Shown: piece by piece, positions 1 to 7,774 of the stretch
Layout of the letters: each line of letters begins with the position of its first letter
Numbering within the stretch: position 1 is the first letter of the stretch
NCBI GenBank assembly: GCA_025061245.1
Contig: JANZKD010000017.1
Location: 1-20,146, forward strand
Length of the DNA: 20,146 nucleotides
Reading direction: 5' to 3'
Origin: Candidatus Culexmicrobium profundum
GTDB taxonomy: Archaea; Thermoproteota; Methanomethylicia; Culexarchaeales; Culexmicrobiaceae
The notes under the pieces: generated by a model
The model's database searches: none
The model's input: only the letters and a program-made list of their open reading frames with translations
Told to the model about the DNA's origin: nothing
Program-made: the position numbers and the translations under genes

Positions 1-654
1 TCCAACCCTAAACACAATTTCCAATCCATTAACAAATTCCGATGCAACCAAATCCCAACTAGAAGAAAAAGCCATTAAATCATATAGAGTAAAATTCTCT
101 TCCACAATTCTATCCCCAACATTCCAGCTGGTAACATCAGGCATACTGGAAATGGGAATTCTACCCAAACCACCCACACCAGCTATCCTCAAAGCTTCAC
201 AAAAATCTAATGCATCCCTCACAGTCGTCGACTTAACAACCCTCATAAAACACTCCTTAAGATTAACTTCACTTAGAGAATGCCACTTAGCAAAGCACAT
301 ACCAGCTGAAGCCGCCAAAGGTATAAATAAAGTCACAACTCCAAGATGAGTATTACCTCCACTATGAAAACGCTTAACATTCACAACTGCACCTTTAATC
401 AATGATCCAACACCAATCCCATTCAACTCAACTTCATTTAATCCAACCCTAAATCCATTAAAAGCTGAGGCACGTATACTAGGACCAATAGCAATGGAAC
501 CCGCAATAAAATGCTCAAATCGAGTATCAGGAAAATCTCTAAGCCTATGAACATTACCAGGCTTAGGATAACCACTAACCTCAAGACAAGCAGCTAATTG
601 AGCCTTAACCATAACATCATCAATGAACATTAAATCCTCAAGCCTCAACGCCAT
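1..654 (-). CDS. CitG-like triphosphoribosyl-dephospho-CoA synthase family protein (3' end cut by window edge)
   Basis: The frame is open from an ATG at 654 to the left edge, giving 218 residues with no stop. A GGTGG ribosome site ends four bases before the ATG. Residues 30-37 read PKPGNVHR and residues 98-106 SGGNTHLGV; these match the conserved PKPG and glycine/asparagine-rich motifs of the CitG/MdcB family, which moves a triphosphoribosyl group from ATP to dephospho-CoA to make the citrate or malonate lyase prosthetic group. Archaeal members occur without citrate lyase, so the true substrate is uncertain. No citrate lyase gene is visible here. It faces away from the HD pseudogene that starts 70 bases upstream. 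The family call is firm, the reaction is not. Confidence 0.8.
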   Translation of the reverse strand, partial: MALRLEDLMFIDDVMVKAQLAACLEVSGYPKPGNVHRLRDFPDTRFEHFIAGSIAIGPSIRASAFNGFRVGLNEVELNGIGVGSLIKGAVVNVKRFHSGGNTHLGVVTLFIPLAASAGMCFAKWHSLSEVNLKECFMRVVKSTTVRDALDFCEALRIAGVGGLGRIPISSMPDVTSWNVGDRIVEENFTLYDLMAFSSSWDLVASEFVNGLEIVFRVG

Positions 655-724
655 CAAACCACCAATAATATTAATGGAAATGAACTCAAATAACTTCCAC
701 AATCAACAAAATAAATAAAACAAT

Positions 725-1262
725 ATGAAACACCAAGTTATAATTATGATAGAAATCAGTGAACTCGAAGAATTCGTAAAAACATACTATAGAGAAAAGG
801 ATATGATGCACAATCTATCACACATAAAGAGAATGTTGAAGGCCGCCAAAAAACTATGAAATCGATGAAGAACTCATAATCTATGGCGCATATCTACATG
901 GAATAATCTCCACAAATAAGAGGGAGATAATTGAATTCCTAAAATCAAAGAAAATATCGAAGGAAAGAATAGAGAAAATCATCAAAGTTGCAGAGGAATC
1001 ACATATAAAGGAAAAACCGGAAAGTATTGAAGGAAAAATTCTACACGATGCACATTAATTGAAGGTGGAAGAACCTTCCTAATCGTGAAATCATTAATAA
1101 CAGGAGCCCTTCGAAATCAAAGCTTGAAAGAAACAATCGAATACATTGAGAAAAACATTCTAGGAAAATATAAATGCCATCTACCTGAAGCCAAAAGAAT
1201 TTATGAGGAAAAAGAGATTTGCTAGAGAATTCCTAAAGGAATTAAAGAAGGATATTCAATAG
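725..1262 (+). pseudogene. HD-superfamily phosphohydrolase, broken by three frameshifts
   Basis: Four segments in shifting frames join into one protein of about 178 residues. It starts at ATG 725 (or 746). The first frame stops at TGA 857-859 after a K/A-rich helix. A second frame, opening near 855 with YEIDEEL, stops at TAA 1056-1058 after ILHDAH. A third resumes with LIEGGRTF and stops at TAG 1223-1225. The last resumes with FAREFLKEL and ends at TAG 1260-1262. The reassembled protein has the helical look of archaeal HD proteins: an MMHNLSH start, a GAYLHG segment where the family usually has His-Asp, an EESH segment, and EGKILHDAH resembling the EGKILYDAD motif. Each break fits a small insertion or deletion. 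The HD assignment comes from motif recall; the loss of frame is seen directly. Confidence 0.72.
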
Positions 1263-1287
1263 GAAATTAATCATAAATTTGAAACAA

Positions 1288-1458
1288 CTAGTAAAGCTTA
1301 TTTCTCTTAATTTGATGATAGAGTTCATGCTCCTCAATCAAATGTCTTAAAACACTGCTAATATCCTTAACCCTCAACCTCTTCTTCAACTTCAATAATT
1401 CCACATGAACATCAAATTTAATCTTTATTGAAGCATAGTTTGGCATATACAGCCCCAT
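1288..1458 (-). CDS. Small ribbon-helix-helix-like protein, possible antitoxin
   Basis: A 56-residue frame runs from ATG 1458 to TAG 1288. An AAGG ribosome site lies just upstream and a TTTAAAT box a little further up. Residues 8-16 (YASIKIKFD) would form a beta strand. They are followed by two predicted helices: residues 17-29, rich in L and K, and residues 33-50 (ISSVLRHLIEEHELY). A short strand, a basic helix and a second helix are the layout of ribbon-helix-helix DNA-binding proteins, including VapB-type antitoxins. No PIN-domain toxin is adjacent; the neighbours are an HD pseudogene and an orphan gene on the other strand. Whether it is an antitoxin or a plain regulator cannot be told. 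Confidence 0.55.
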   Translation of the reverse strand: MGLYMPNYASIKIKFDVHVELLKLKKRLRVKDISSVLRHLIEEHELYHQIKRNKLY

Positions 1459-1575
1459 GAAAACCTTGAGGACATATTATTTAAATCATAGATGCCATTT
1501 AGAGGGGTGGGAGGGGTATCCGTTTAGCTAAGCAAAGTTTTTATTGAACTAAATCCTAATGTCCTTGGTGCTTTA

Positions 1576-2208
1576 ATGAATAAGGATATCTCACACTTTA
1601 TATTCCTACTATACGATGCAATGAAAAGCTCAGGGGTTCGCAGCTTATATGGAGTATACATCGTCAAGGACATTCTTAAGATGAAAAACATTCAAGAAAT
1701 CATTGGAAAAGAGGGATTAGAACACCTAGGAAAATGCGACTTAATACTCGTATATAGCGATTATAACAGAATAATTGACAACTACATGCTCCTAGCCTTA
1801 AAAATAGAGAATATAAGTGAAGAAAATGACATTGAGGAAAAAATGAAACAATCAATTGAGAAAATTAAACTACTAGTCGAATGCTACAAATTAGGATTCG
1901 ACTCCCTCTGCATATGGCATCACTTCAACAAAAAAGTAGAGGAAGAAGCCATCAGAAAGTTCTGCTCAAAAATTAATGAAAACATAAGTAAAATAAAATT
2001 GCCCATAATTCACTTAGCAACAAGAATTACAAGAAGAAATGTTTACAAAATGTATTCACCAGATGAGGTAGACGCTGGAAATGAAGTTTCACAGCTAATA
2101 CGAATGCTCCACAACATAGTTAGAGATGAAAAAAGACTGCCAAAACAATATGTCGATAAGGAATTTCTAGAATCCAGAGAGAAAATAAAGAGAATACTTG
2201 AAATATAG
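1576..2208 (+). CDS. Hypothetical protein of 210 residues
   Basis: I do not recognise a family. The ATG at 1576 follows a GGTG ribosome site by five bases, which supports the start. The protein is soluble, with no signal peptide or membrane segment. It looks alpha/beta: a hydrophobic strand at residues 55-60 (DLILVY), another around 71-77 (YMLLALKIE), a charged helix at 80-105, and a strand at 145-150 (PIIHLA). An acidic residue before one strand and a lysine/glutamate pair in the next faintly recall PD-(D/E)XK nuclease folds, but the usual ExK order is not present, so I make no such call. The last 25 residues are very basic. The stop lies 10 bases from the end of the convergent GT2 gene. Confidence 0.75.
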   Translation: MNKDISHFIFLLYDAMKSSGVRSLYGVYIVKDILKMKNIQEIIGKEGLEHLGKCDLILVYSDYNRIIDNYMLLALKIENISEENDIEEKMKQSIEKIKLLVECYKLGFDSLCIWHHFNKKVEEEAIRKFCSKINENISKIKLPIIHLATRITRRNVYKMYSPDEVDAGNEVSQLIRMLHNIVRDEKRLPKQYVDKEFLESREKIKRILEI

Positions 2209-2218
2209 ACTTAAAATG

Positions 2219-3652
2219 TCACCAAATACCCTTACTTGTCTTCCAGCTAACATAAGCATAGGGTATACTGAAGGTAAATATACAGGATGCAGAAATAGGT
2301 AAACCAAATATCAAAAGCATTACTCCAATCAGAATACCAGAAGTAGCAAGTAAGGATTCAAGCATATTTGAACTCTTACCCCTAACCCTCCTTGCAAGCG
2401 GACCCTTTGGAGTAATATACCACCCCTCACGCCACCTAATCAAAAGCTTAACATTCTGCAACAAAACAGTCGGAGCTAAAACTGCCGCCATAGCAGTACA
2501 TCTACCCATAACAACAACACTCTCAAAGGGATTAAAACCTAAACGCCTAGCAGTATTATAATACGATAAAGCCTGTAAAGCAGATAAGGTCAAAAGGAGA
2601 GGGGAGAAATAAACACTCGGCAACAACAAGTCTATCCCAACTAAAATTGAAGCCAAAGCCAATGCTATAAAAACGAAATTAGCCAATAAAACATGGTATT
2701 GAAATAGATATAAAATTAAATCCAACTTCCAAACCAAGGGAATTCTTGAAGTAATAATCTTAAAGAAGTATCTAGATAAAACTTGAGTTGTACCGTAAAT
2801 CCATCTAGCCTGCTGCTTCTTAAAGGCCTCATAAGTCTCAGGATTCTCAACTTCAACGAACGTATTATCAATATAACCTATCCTTCCACCCCTAATCAAA
2901 AGCTTAATGGACAATTCAACATCCTCAGCTAAGCAACTCTCATTCCATCCACCAACCTCGAGCAAAGTATTCCTCCTATAAACACATCCACAACCAGGAG
3001 CTATTATTGGACCATTAACACTTGATCGACCGTCAAAGAAAATTGAAGTTAAAAAATTGAGAGATACAGCTTGAGCCTCCGATATAGGGGAGGAATCCTT
3101 ATTTAATGGAGCCCACTTAACAGCTAATCCATCAACATCACCATTAAACTCCATATATGAAACAACACTCTTCAGATAATTTGGCTGAGGAACAGCATCA
3201 ACATCAAAAACAACAACATACTTCCCCCTACTCCTATGTAATGCATAGTTTAGAGCACCAGCCTTAAATCCAACAGCTCTCCTCCTCCTAAAAACCTTAA
3301 CCATCAATCCACTCTTCCTACTAAAGTCTAAAATCCTTGAAGAAACCTCTCTAAAATAATCCTCCTCATCATCACTAACAATTATAACCTCAATCTTATC
3401 CTTAGGATAGGATTGATTAACTAATGATCTCAACAACCTAACTATAATGTCTAACGGCTCATTCCTAATTGGAACAATAACTGTAACTAGAGGATAAGAA
3501 TCAATTTCCCTTAAAAACAACTTCTCCCCTCTAGACTTCAACCTTCCAATCCAATAATAGGTTACATGGAAAAGGATCACTGAAGATGAAATTAAGGATA
3601 TTATCGATGTAATTATGATTGAAATTAACTGTAAATCTGGAATCGATGACAT
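2219..3652 (-). CDS. Membrane glycosyltransferase, family 2 (cellulose synthase-like)
   Basis: This is a processive-type GT2 enzyme that would move a sugar from a nucleotide sugar to a lipid or growing glycan at the cytoplasmic membrane. Numbered from an upstream in-frame ATG at 3691, it has a membrane helix at about 22-45, the GT2 core from 67 (PLVTVIVPIRNE), the nucleotide-sugar DxD as DVD at 163-165, the acid pair E256-D257 and the QxxRW-type motif QQARW at 293-297. Further membrane helices lie at about 325-350, 355-375 and 445-480. I prefer the ATG at 3652 because GGTGGT lies nine bases before it, while no ribosome site precedes 3691; ATG 3658 is a third option. It follows the PadR gene on the same strand within about 65 bases and is probably co-transcribed with it. 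Confidence 0.9.
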   Translation of the reverse strand: MSSIPDLQLISIIITSIISLISSSVILFHVTYYWIGRLKSRGEKLFLREIDSYPLVTVIVPIRNEPLDIIVRLLRSLVNQSYPKDKIEVIIVSDDEEDYFREVSSRILDFSRKSGLMVKVFRRRRAVGFKAGALNYALHRSRGKYVVVFDVDAVPQPNYLKSVVSYMEFNGDVDGLAVKWAPLNKDSSPISEAQAVSLNFLTSIFFDGRSSVNGPIIAPGCGCVYRRNTLLEVGGWNESCLAEDVELSIKLLIRGGRIGYIDNTFVEVENPETYEAFKKQQARWIYGTTQVLSRYFFKIITSRIPLVWKLDLILYLFQYHVLLANFVFIALALASILVGIDLLLPSVYFSPLLLTLSALQALSYYNTARRLGFNPFESVVVMGRCTAMAAVLAPTVLLQNVKLLIRWREGWYITPKGPLARRVRGKSSNMLESLLATSGILIGVMLLIFGLPISASCIFTFSIPYAYVSWKTSKGIW

Positions 3653-3715
3653 GATCATAGGACCACCATACGATATCTCAGATATTTGCATCGATAATTT
3701 GTACTGAGAGGTAAT

Positions 3716-4048
3716 TTATGTTTCGAATATTAAATTCAAAACATTCATTATCTTAGATTTACATCTAGCTCTAATTTCATTTAACGTTTTCTCCCCAATC
3801 TCAGTGATTTGATAATATTTTTCACTCGTCTGGGTAATTATACTCTTTATAAGATTTTTACTCTCAAGCTCAGTTAAAATGTCATGAATAGTACTCATAC
3901 TAGGCTTCCTACCAGTTAATTGACGTATAACCTTCAATATCTGATAACCCCTCATCCTCGACTTTTCAAGCATAGATAAAATTAAAACCCTAAGCATACC
4001 CCTAAACATTGCCCATTCAATATGGAAAACATCCCTATTACTCATCAT
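3716..4048 (-). CDS. PadR-family transcriptional regulator
   Basis: The protein is a 110-residue winged-helix repressor. Residues 15-60 match the PadR pattern (RGMLRVLILSMLEKS, then RGYQI, then STIHDILTELESKNLI). Residues 75-90 (KYYQITEIGEKTL) form the wing and the start of the dimer helix. An AGGAGG ribosome site lies four bases before ATG 4048 and seven before the next ATG at 4045, so either could start it. It is encoded head to head with the GT4 gene and directly upstream of the GT2 gene. A PadR protein usually represses its neighbours on sensing a small molecule, so control of both glycosyltransferase units is a reasonable inference. The ligand is unknown. Confidence 0.88.
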   Translation of the reverse strand: MMSNRDVFHIEWAMFRGMLRVLILSMLEKSRMRGYQILKVIRQLTGRKPSMSTIHDILTELESKNLIKSIITQTSEKYYQITEIGEKTLNEIRARCKSKIMNVLNLIFET

Positions 4049-4082
4049 ATAGCCTCCTCAATGCTGAGTAAATAGTTTCAAA

Positions 4083-4096
4083 TCTTATATATTCGT
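4083..4096. promoter_or_regulatory. Shared TATA region of divergent padR and GT4 units
   Basis: The self-complementary core ATATAT lies inside TCTTATATATTCG, so a TATA element can be read on both strands. Rightward it predicts a transcript start near 4113, eight or nine bases before the TTG chosen for the GT4 gene. Leftward it predicts a start near 4065, ahead of the AGGAGG site of padR. A repressor bound here could control both directions. Confidence 0.55.
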
Positions 4097-4121
4097 TTTT
4101 CGTATGATAATTGGTGGAAAA

Positions 4122-5243
4122 TTGAAAGTACTCATGGTTACAGAGTGGCATCCACTGACAATCGGCGGCGTCCAAAGACACGTATATGAATTATCAGTAA
4201 AACTCATTGAAAGAGGATTTGAAGTTACAATCTTAACCAAATCAAACAACAAGAAATTAAATACAAATCAAGATACACCGCCAATAATAGAAATTGAATC
4301 CATAACACCATTCCAAAGTATACTTACACCACCAAATCTAAGTAGACTAAAAGAAATCATCACCAAATACTCTCCAGACATAATTCATGCTCATCACGCC
4401 TTCACTCCAACACCACTACTAACACTACATATTGCAGACAAAATAGGAATACCCAAAATATTAACAAACCACAGCATTGCCGGCAACTCTACAACTTCAA
4501 TTCTAACATTAATGTCACGTAAGGGGTTAATGTTCCTAAAATATTTCATTTCAAAGGCAGACCGCATAATTTCAGTCAGTAAATGCGCAGCAACCTTCAT
4601 AGAAAATCTACTTGACAATGACATTGAAAGCATAATTATCCCAAACGGAGTAAATATAGAACGCTTCCATCCATCTAAAAACGAAACCAATGAACCAACA
4701 GTCCTATTCGTAGGAAGATTAGTTCACAGAAAGGGAGCACACATATTAGTAAAGGCATTTTCCAATGTAGTCAAAGAAATACCGGAAGCAAAGCTAATAA
4801 TAGTTGGAGAAGGCTACATGAAGCCACTCCTACAAATCAGAGCCAAACAATTAAAGTTAGAAGAAAACATTCAATTTCTCGGCAGAATCTCCGAAGAAGA
4901 ACTACTCAAAACCTATCAGAAATCAAGAATCGTAGTAATTCCAAGCCTATATAGAGAAAGCTTTGGAATAGTTGCATTAGAAGCAATGGCAACAGGGAAA
5001 CCCATCATAGCCACAAAAGTGGGAGGACTACCTGAAATAATACGAGATGAAGAAAATGGATTTCTAATCCCACCTGGAAACCATAGAATACTTGCCGAAA
5101 AAATAATACTACTACTATCCGATGAAAAACTAGCTAGAAGAATGGGATTAATAGGAAGAAAAATTGCAGTTGAAAAATACTCATGGAACGTAATAGCTGA
5201 AAGAATCATAAACGTATACCTAGAAGTTATTGAGGAAAAATAG
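4122..5243 (+). CDS. GT4-family glycosyltransferase (PimA/PIG-A-like)
   Basis: This GT-B fold retaining glycosyltransferase has both Rossmann-like halves. The N-terminal half opens with MKVLMVTEWHPLTIGGVQ, a typical GT4 start with the glycine loop. The C-terminal half begins near residue 190 (VLFVGRLVHRKG) and carries the EX7E motif as E279 and E287 in the segment RESFGIVALEAMATGKP. The length of 373 residues is usual. I start it at TTG 4122: GGTGG lies four bases upstream, and the TATA at 4085-4092 puts the transcript start downstream of the ATG at 4104 that would give a longer frame. It precedes the VTT-type membrane protein by only 30 bases, so the two form an operon. The sugar and acceptor are unknown; lipid or protein glycosylation is likely from family habit. 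Confidence 0.9.
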   Translation: MKVLMVTEWHPLTIGGVQRHVYELSVKLIERGFEVTILTKSNNKKLNTNQDTPPIIEIESITPFQSILTPPNLSRLKEIITKYSPDIIHAHHAFTPTPLLTLHIADKIGIPKILTNHSIAGNSTTSILTLMSRKGLMFLKYFISKADRIISVSKCAATFIENLLDNDIESIIIPNGVNIERFHPSKNETNEPTVLFVGRLVHRKGAHILVKAFSNVVKEIPEAKLIIVGEGYMKPLLQIRAKQLKLEENIQFLGRISEEELLKTYQKSRIVVIPSLYRESFGIVALEAMATGKPIIATKVGGLPEIIRDEENGFLIPPGNHRILAEKIILLLSDEKLARRMGLIGRKIAVEKYSWNVIAERIINVYLEVIEEK

Positions 5244-5273
5244 CTCATCCAAATAAAATATGTGGTGTCAATC

Positions 5274-6065
5274 TTGAGAAAATCTATCAAACAGAAACTT
5301 AACTCATCCCACATAAAAGAATTGAGAATATATGTCATCTCAACAATTCTACCCCCAATACTCAAAAAACACTTAAATGAAAACTACATCACAAATAGCT
5401 TTAAAATAATAAAATCAACTCAATTCAACCTAGACAACTTAATCAATTACTTCAAAACTCTCGGCTTAATAGGCGTCTTCCTAGCCTCATTTATTGGAAA
5501 TGCCACACCCTATGCTGGACTGCCCTACCTACTTGTAGTCATAGAATATTCGTCAGTAGTGAAATTATCAGTTTGTGAAATTATAATGGTTACACTACTA
5601 GGAGGACTAGGCTCTGCAATTGGAAAAATGATCATAATGCTAATGGGTTACACCCTCAACATACTACTCTCAGAAGAAGTGAAAATGAGGATACAAAAGT
5701 TTAGCAGAATATTTGAGAGAAGCCTGTTTACGGCAATATTTCTCTTCGCAGCACTACCACTACCAGACGACATACTATATGTTCCACTAAGCATTTCAAA
5801 ATATAACCCATACAAATTCTTCATCGCAGTTTTCCTCGGCAAAACAATAATAGTTGGAGCCACTGTAATCATAGGGAGAGGGCTTGGCATTGCAACAGGT
5901 GAAAATCCAATTCTAGCAGGAATAATCTCAATTATACTTTCAATCACACTATTAATTCTAATAATAAAACTGAATTGGGAGAAAATTGCATTAAAGGCCA
6001 ATGATATAGGCTGGCTTAAAATCATGCTTGAACTACTAAGAAATCCAAGTGAATACTTGAAATAA
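5274..6065 (+). CDS. VTT/DedA-like integral membrane protein
   Basis: An N-terminal basic segment of about 55 residues is followed by about five membrane helices, with re-entrant-looking glycine/proline-rich stretches: FIGNATPYAGLPYL (about residues 73-86), GGLGSAIGK (110-118) and FAALPLPDDILYVPL (158-172). The last, with its paired acids after two prolines, resembles the conserved loop of the VTT/DedA/YqaA group, membrane proteins tied to lipid scrambling, polyprenyl-lipid recycling or transport. Position behind a glycosyltransferase fits a role in lipid-linked sugar handling, but that is inference. GGTG six bases before TTG 5274 favours that start; GTG 5262 gives four more residues. Confidence 0.75.
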   Translation: MRKSIKQKLNSSHIKELRIYVISTILPPILKKHLNENYITNSFKIIKSTQFNLDNLINYFKTLGLIGVFLASFIGNATPYAGLPYLLVVIEYSSVVKLSVCEIIMVTLLGGLGSAIGKMIIMLMGYTLNILLSEEVKMRIQKFSRIFERSLFTAIFLFAALPLPDDILYVPLSISKYNPYKFFIAVFLGKTIIVGATVIIGRGLGIATGENPILAGIISIILSITLLILIIKLNWEKIALKANDIGWLKIMLELLRNPSEYLK

Positions 6066-6083
6066 AGGCTGATAAATAAATTA

Positions 6084-6115
6084 CACCTAGAAGATACTAA
6101 ATACATAGCTAGGTG
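6084..6115. repeat. Inverted repeat covering the cdc6 ribosome-binding site
   Basis: CACCTAG at 6084-6090 and CTAGGTG at 6109-6115 are perfect 7-bp arms separated by 18 bases. The right arm contains most of the GGTGAT Shine-Dalgarno site of the cdc6 gene that starts at 6121. An A/T-rich box at 6071-6081 would place the transcript start near 6100, between the arms, which favours a protein-binding operator over an RNA hairpin. Confidence 0.45.
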
Positions 6116-6120
6116 ATTTA

Positions 6121-7281
6121 ATGCAGAGAATATTCATCAACCGCGACAGCCTATCCCCAAGCTACATACCCAAAAAACTCCCCCACAGAGAAGAACAGCT
6201 AAAATTTCTCCTAAACCTATTCAGTGAATCCATTAAATGGAAGAGTCATTTAAGATGCATCCAACTAGTAGGTGGAGTTGGAAGTGGGAAAACAGCCACC
6301 GCCAAAAGATTCAGTGAAATCCTAGTAAAAGAAGCTGAAAAATGGAAGAATGAGCTAAGAGTAGCATACATTAACCTAAGACGCCAAGGACCATCTAGAT
6401 TTCTAATCTTTAATGCTATAGCTGAACAATTGACATCAGAAATCTCAGTCAGAGGATTTGGACCAGAAGAAATATTAAATGCAGTCATAAAATTCCTAAC
6501 CTCCACAGGAAAACTTGGATTAATCATAGTTGACGAAGTTGATTATCATTGTAAACGATATGTAAAAGAGAAAATCGTATACGATCTAACTAGACTTGAT
6601 GAAACAGCGCCAAACGGATACAGCAATATTATAGGCGTAATATTCATAGCCAGAGATCCAAAATGGACCAAAATGCTTGACGAAGCAGAATTATCAAGTC
6701 TAGGCAGAATACAAATAAAATTTAACCCATACACTTCAAGTCAATTAAGAGACATCCTCATAGAAAGATGTAAAATTGCCTTTAAACCAGGCGCCGTCAG
6801 TGAAGAGGTAATAGACTTCATAGCAGATGTATCCTCAAGCCCACCAATAAATGGTGACGCCAGATATGCATTAGACCTACTATTATATTCAGGAATAGTC
6901 GCCGAGCAAAGGGGATCACCAACAATAAGAGCAGAACACGTGAGACTAGTACACTCAAACCTATGCCCAACCATAACAAGTGAAGACATAAATGAACTAT
7001 CCAAAAAACTACTATACGTACTATTCTCAGTTGCGAAAACACTAAAAAACCTTCAAAGCCCATACGTACACTTCAACGACATAAAAAGCACATATCAAGT
7101 AATATGCGAAACAAGTAACATAAAGCCAGTGAAAGACTTATTCGAAGCACTAGACGACCTAGCAGCCCGAGGACTAATAACAATTAAAGGCTTCACTAAA
7201 ATTGGAATATCAGGTGTAACAACAGAGGCACTCCTACACTACATTGACGATGTAATCAATAGAATAGAAGAAATAATTTAA
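6121..7281 (+). CDS. cdc6: Orc1/Cdc6-family replication initiator AAA+ ATPase
   Basis: Orc1/Cdc6 proteins bind origin DNA and load the MCM helicase. This 386-residue copy begins with the family's N-terminal segment (YIPKKLPHREEQL, 15-27). It has Walker A at 51-58 (GGVGSGKT), Walker B at 134-141 (LIIVDEVD), sensor 2 at 245-248 (GDAR) and a C-terminal winged-helix domain from about 290 to the end. Two usual features look changed. The sensor-1 Asn (usually SND or AND) is replaced in FIARDPKW (175-182), and the Pro-Arg of the box VII segment reads LDEAELSSL (186-194), with no arginine. It may therefore be a divergent paralogue with altered ATPase or a regulatory role. GGTGATTTAATG gives a clear ribosome site and start. 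A winged-helix gene and radA follow. Confidence 0.88.
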   Translation: MQRIFINRDSLSPSYIPKKLPHREEQLKFLLNLFSESIKWKSHLRCIQLVGGVGSGKTATAKRFSEILVKEAEKWKNELRVAYINLRRQGPSRFLIFNAIAEQLTSEISVRGFGPEEILNAVIKFLTSTGKLGLIIVDEVDYHCKRYVKEKIVYDLTRLDETAPNGYSNIIGVIFIARDPKWTKMLDEAELSSLGRIQIKFNPYTSSQLRDILIERCKIAFKPGAVSEEVIDFIADVSSSPPINGDARYALDLLLYSGIVAEQRGSPTIRAEHVRLVHSNLCPTITSEDINELSKKLLYVLFSVAKTLKNLQSPYVHFNDIKSTYQVICETSNIKPVKDLFEALDDLAARGLITIKGFTKIGISGVTTEALLHYIDDVINRIEEII

Positions 7282-7313
7282 CAATCAAGTTCAATTCAAA
7301 CTTTAGCATCATC

Positions 7314-7428
7314 CAATCAAACATAAACTTCATTTCAATGAAATAAGCCAGCCATATTCAAGTAAAGCTAGAAAAATTAAAATCACACCCTCCCCAATGC
7401 TTCAATGAAAACTCAGATCAATCAAACA
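7314..7428. repeat. Two pairs of 10-bp repeats between cdc6 and the winged-helix gene
   Basis: CAATCAAACA occurs at 7314-7323 and 7419-7428. TTCAATGAAA occurs at 7334-7343 and 7401-7410. All are in direct orientation, in the order A-B-B-A. The first TTCAATGAAA lies in a 13-bp perfect palindrome (ATTTCA-A-TGAAAT, 7332-7344). The region is A/T-rich and holds no gene. The repeats could be sites for Orc1/Cdc6 or for the winged-helix protein encoded next; they do not match the classical ORB sequence as I recall it. Confidence 0.45.
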
Positions 7429-7447
7429 ACATGTGAGAGGTTAGGGA

Positions 7448-7729
7448 ATGAAAAATAGAGAGGAAATTGAAAAAGCCATCTGCAGCATAAGTACACTGAG
7501 AATCCTAGCTGCAATGGGTAAGCAGCCATCCAAAACATTCTCAAAATACGCTCTAAGAAAAGAGACAATGCTAAATGAAAGAGACGTCTCAAGAGCAATA
7601 GAAAAGCTAATGGAAATCAATTGGATTGAAGAATTAAATTTAGGTAGAATCAAACTCTATAAACTAAATTTAAAGAAACCCAAAATAAAAACTCTAATAG
7701 AATTTCTAAAGAAGATGAACTACATATAA
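7448..7729 (+). CDS. Small winged-helix DNA-binding protein
   Basis: The protein has 93 residues, with helix-turn-helix character over residues 8-62: a helix (IEKAICSISTLRILAAMG), a second helix around 28-40, a recognition helix (ERDVSRAIEKLMEINWI, 43-59) and a strand-turn-strand wing (EELNLGRIKLYKLN, 61-74). The lysine-rich tail suits DNA binding. This is the layout of short archaeal ArsR/MarR-like regulators; no metal-binding or ligand-binding motif is visible. It lies between cdc6 and radA on the same strand, 166 bases after one and 83 before the other, so regulation of either is possible. An AGG-type ribosome site precedes the ATG. Confidence 0.72.
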   Translation: MKNREEIEKAICSISTLRILAAMGKQPSKTFSKYALRKETMLNERDVSRAIEKLMEINWIEELNLGRIKLYKLNLKKPKIKTLIEFLKKMNYI

Positions 7730-7774
7730 GTAAATTGAATAGTATACCCCCTCCCCTCACATTGACACTCATCG

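Noticed and set aside
152..349. 65-residue frame on the + strand
   Set aside because: It lies opposite the CitG-like gene, which has clear family motifs and a ribosome site; this frame has neither.
6246..7063. Minus-strand frames opposite cdc6
   Set aside because: No family resemblance, leucine/valine-rich shadow composition, and a conserved AAA+ gene on the other strand.
7282..7447. Replication origin next to cdc6
   Set aside because: The repeats are suggestive, but no ORB-type sequence is recognisable and GC skew keeps its sign on both sides, so I list repeats only.
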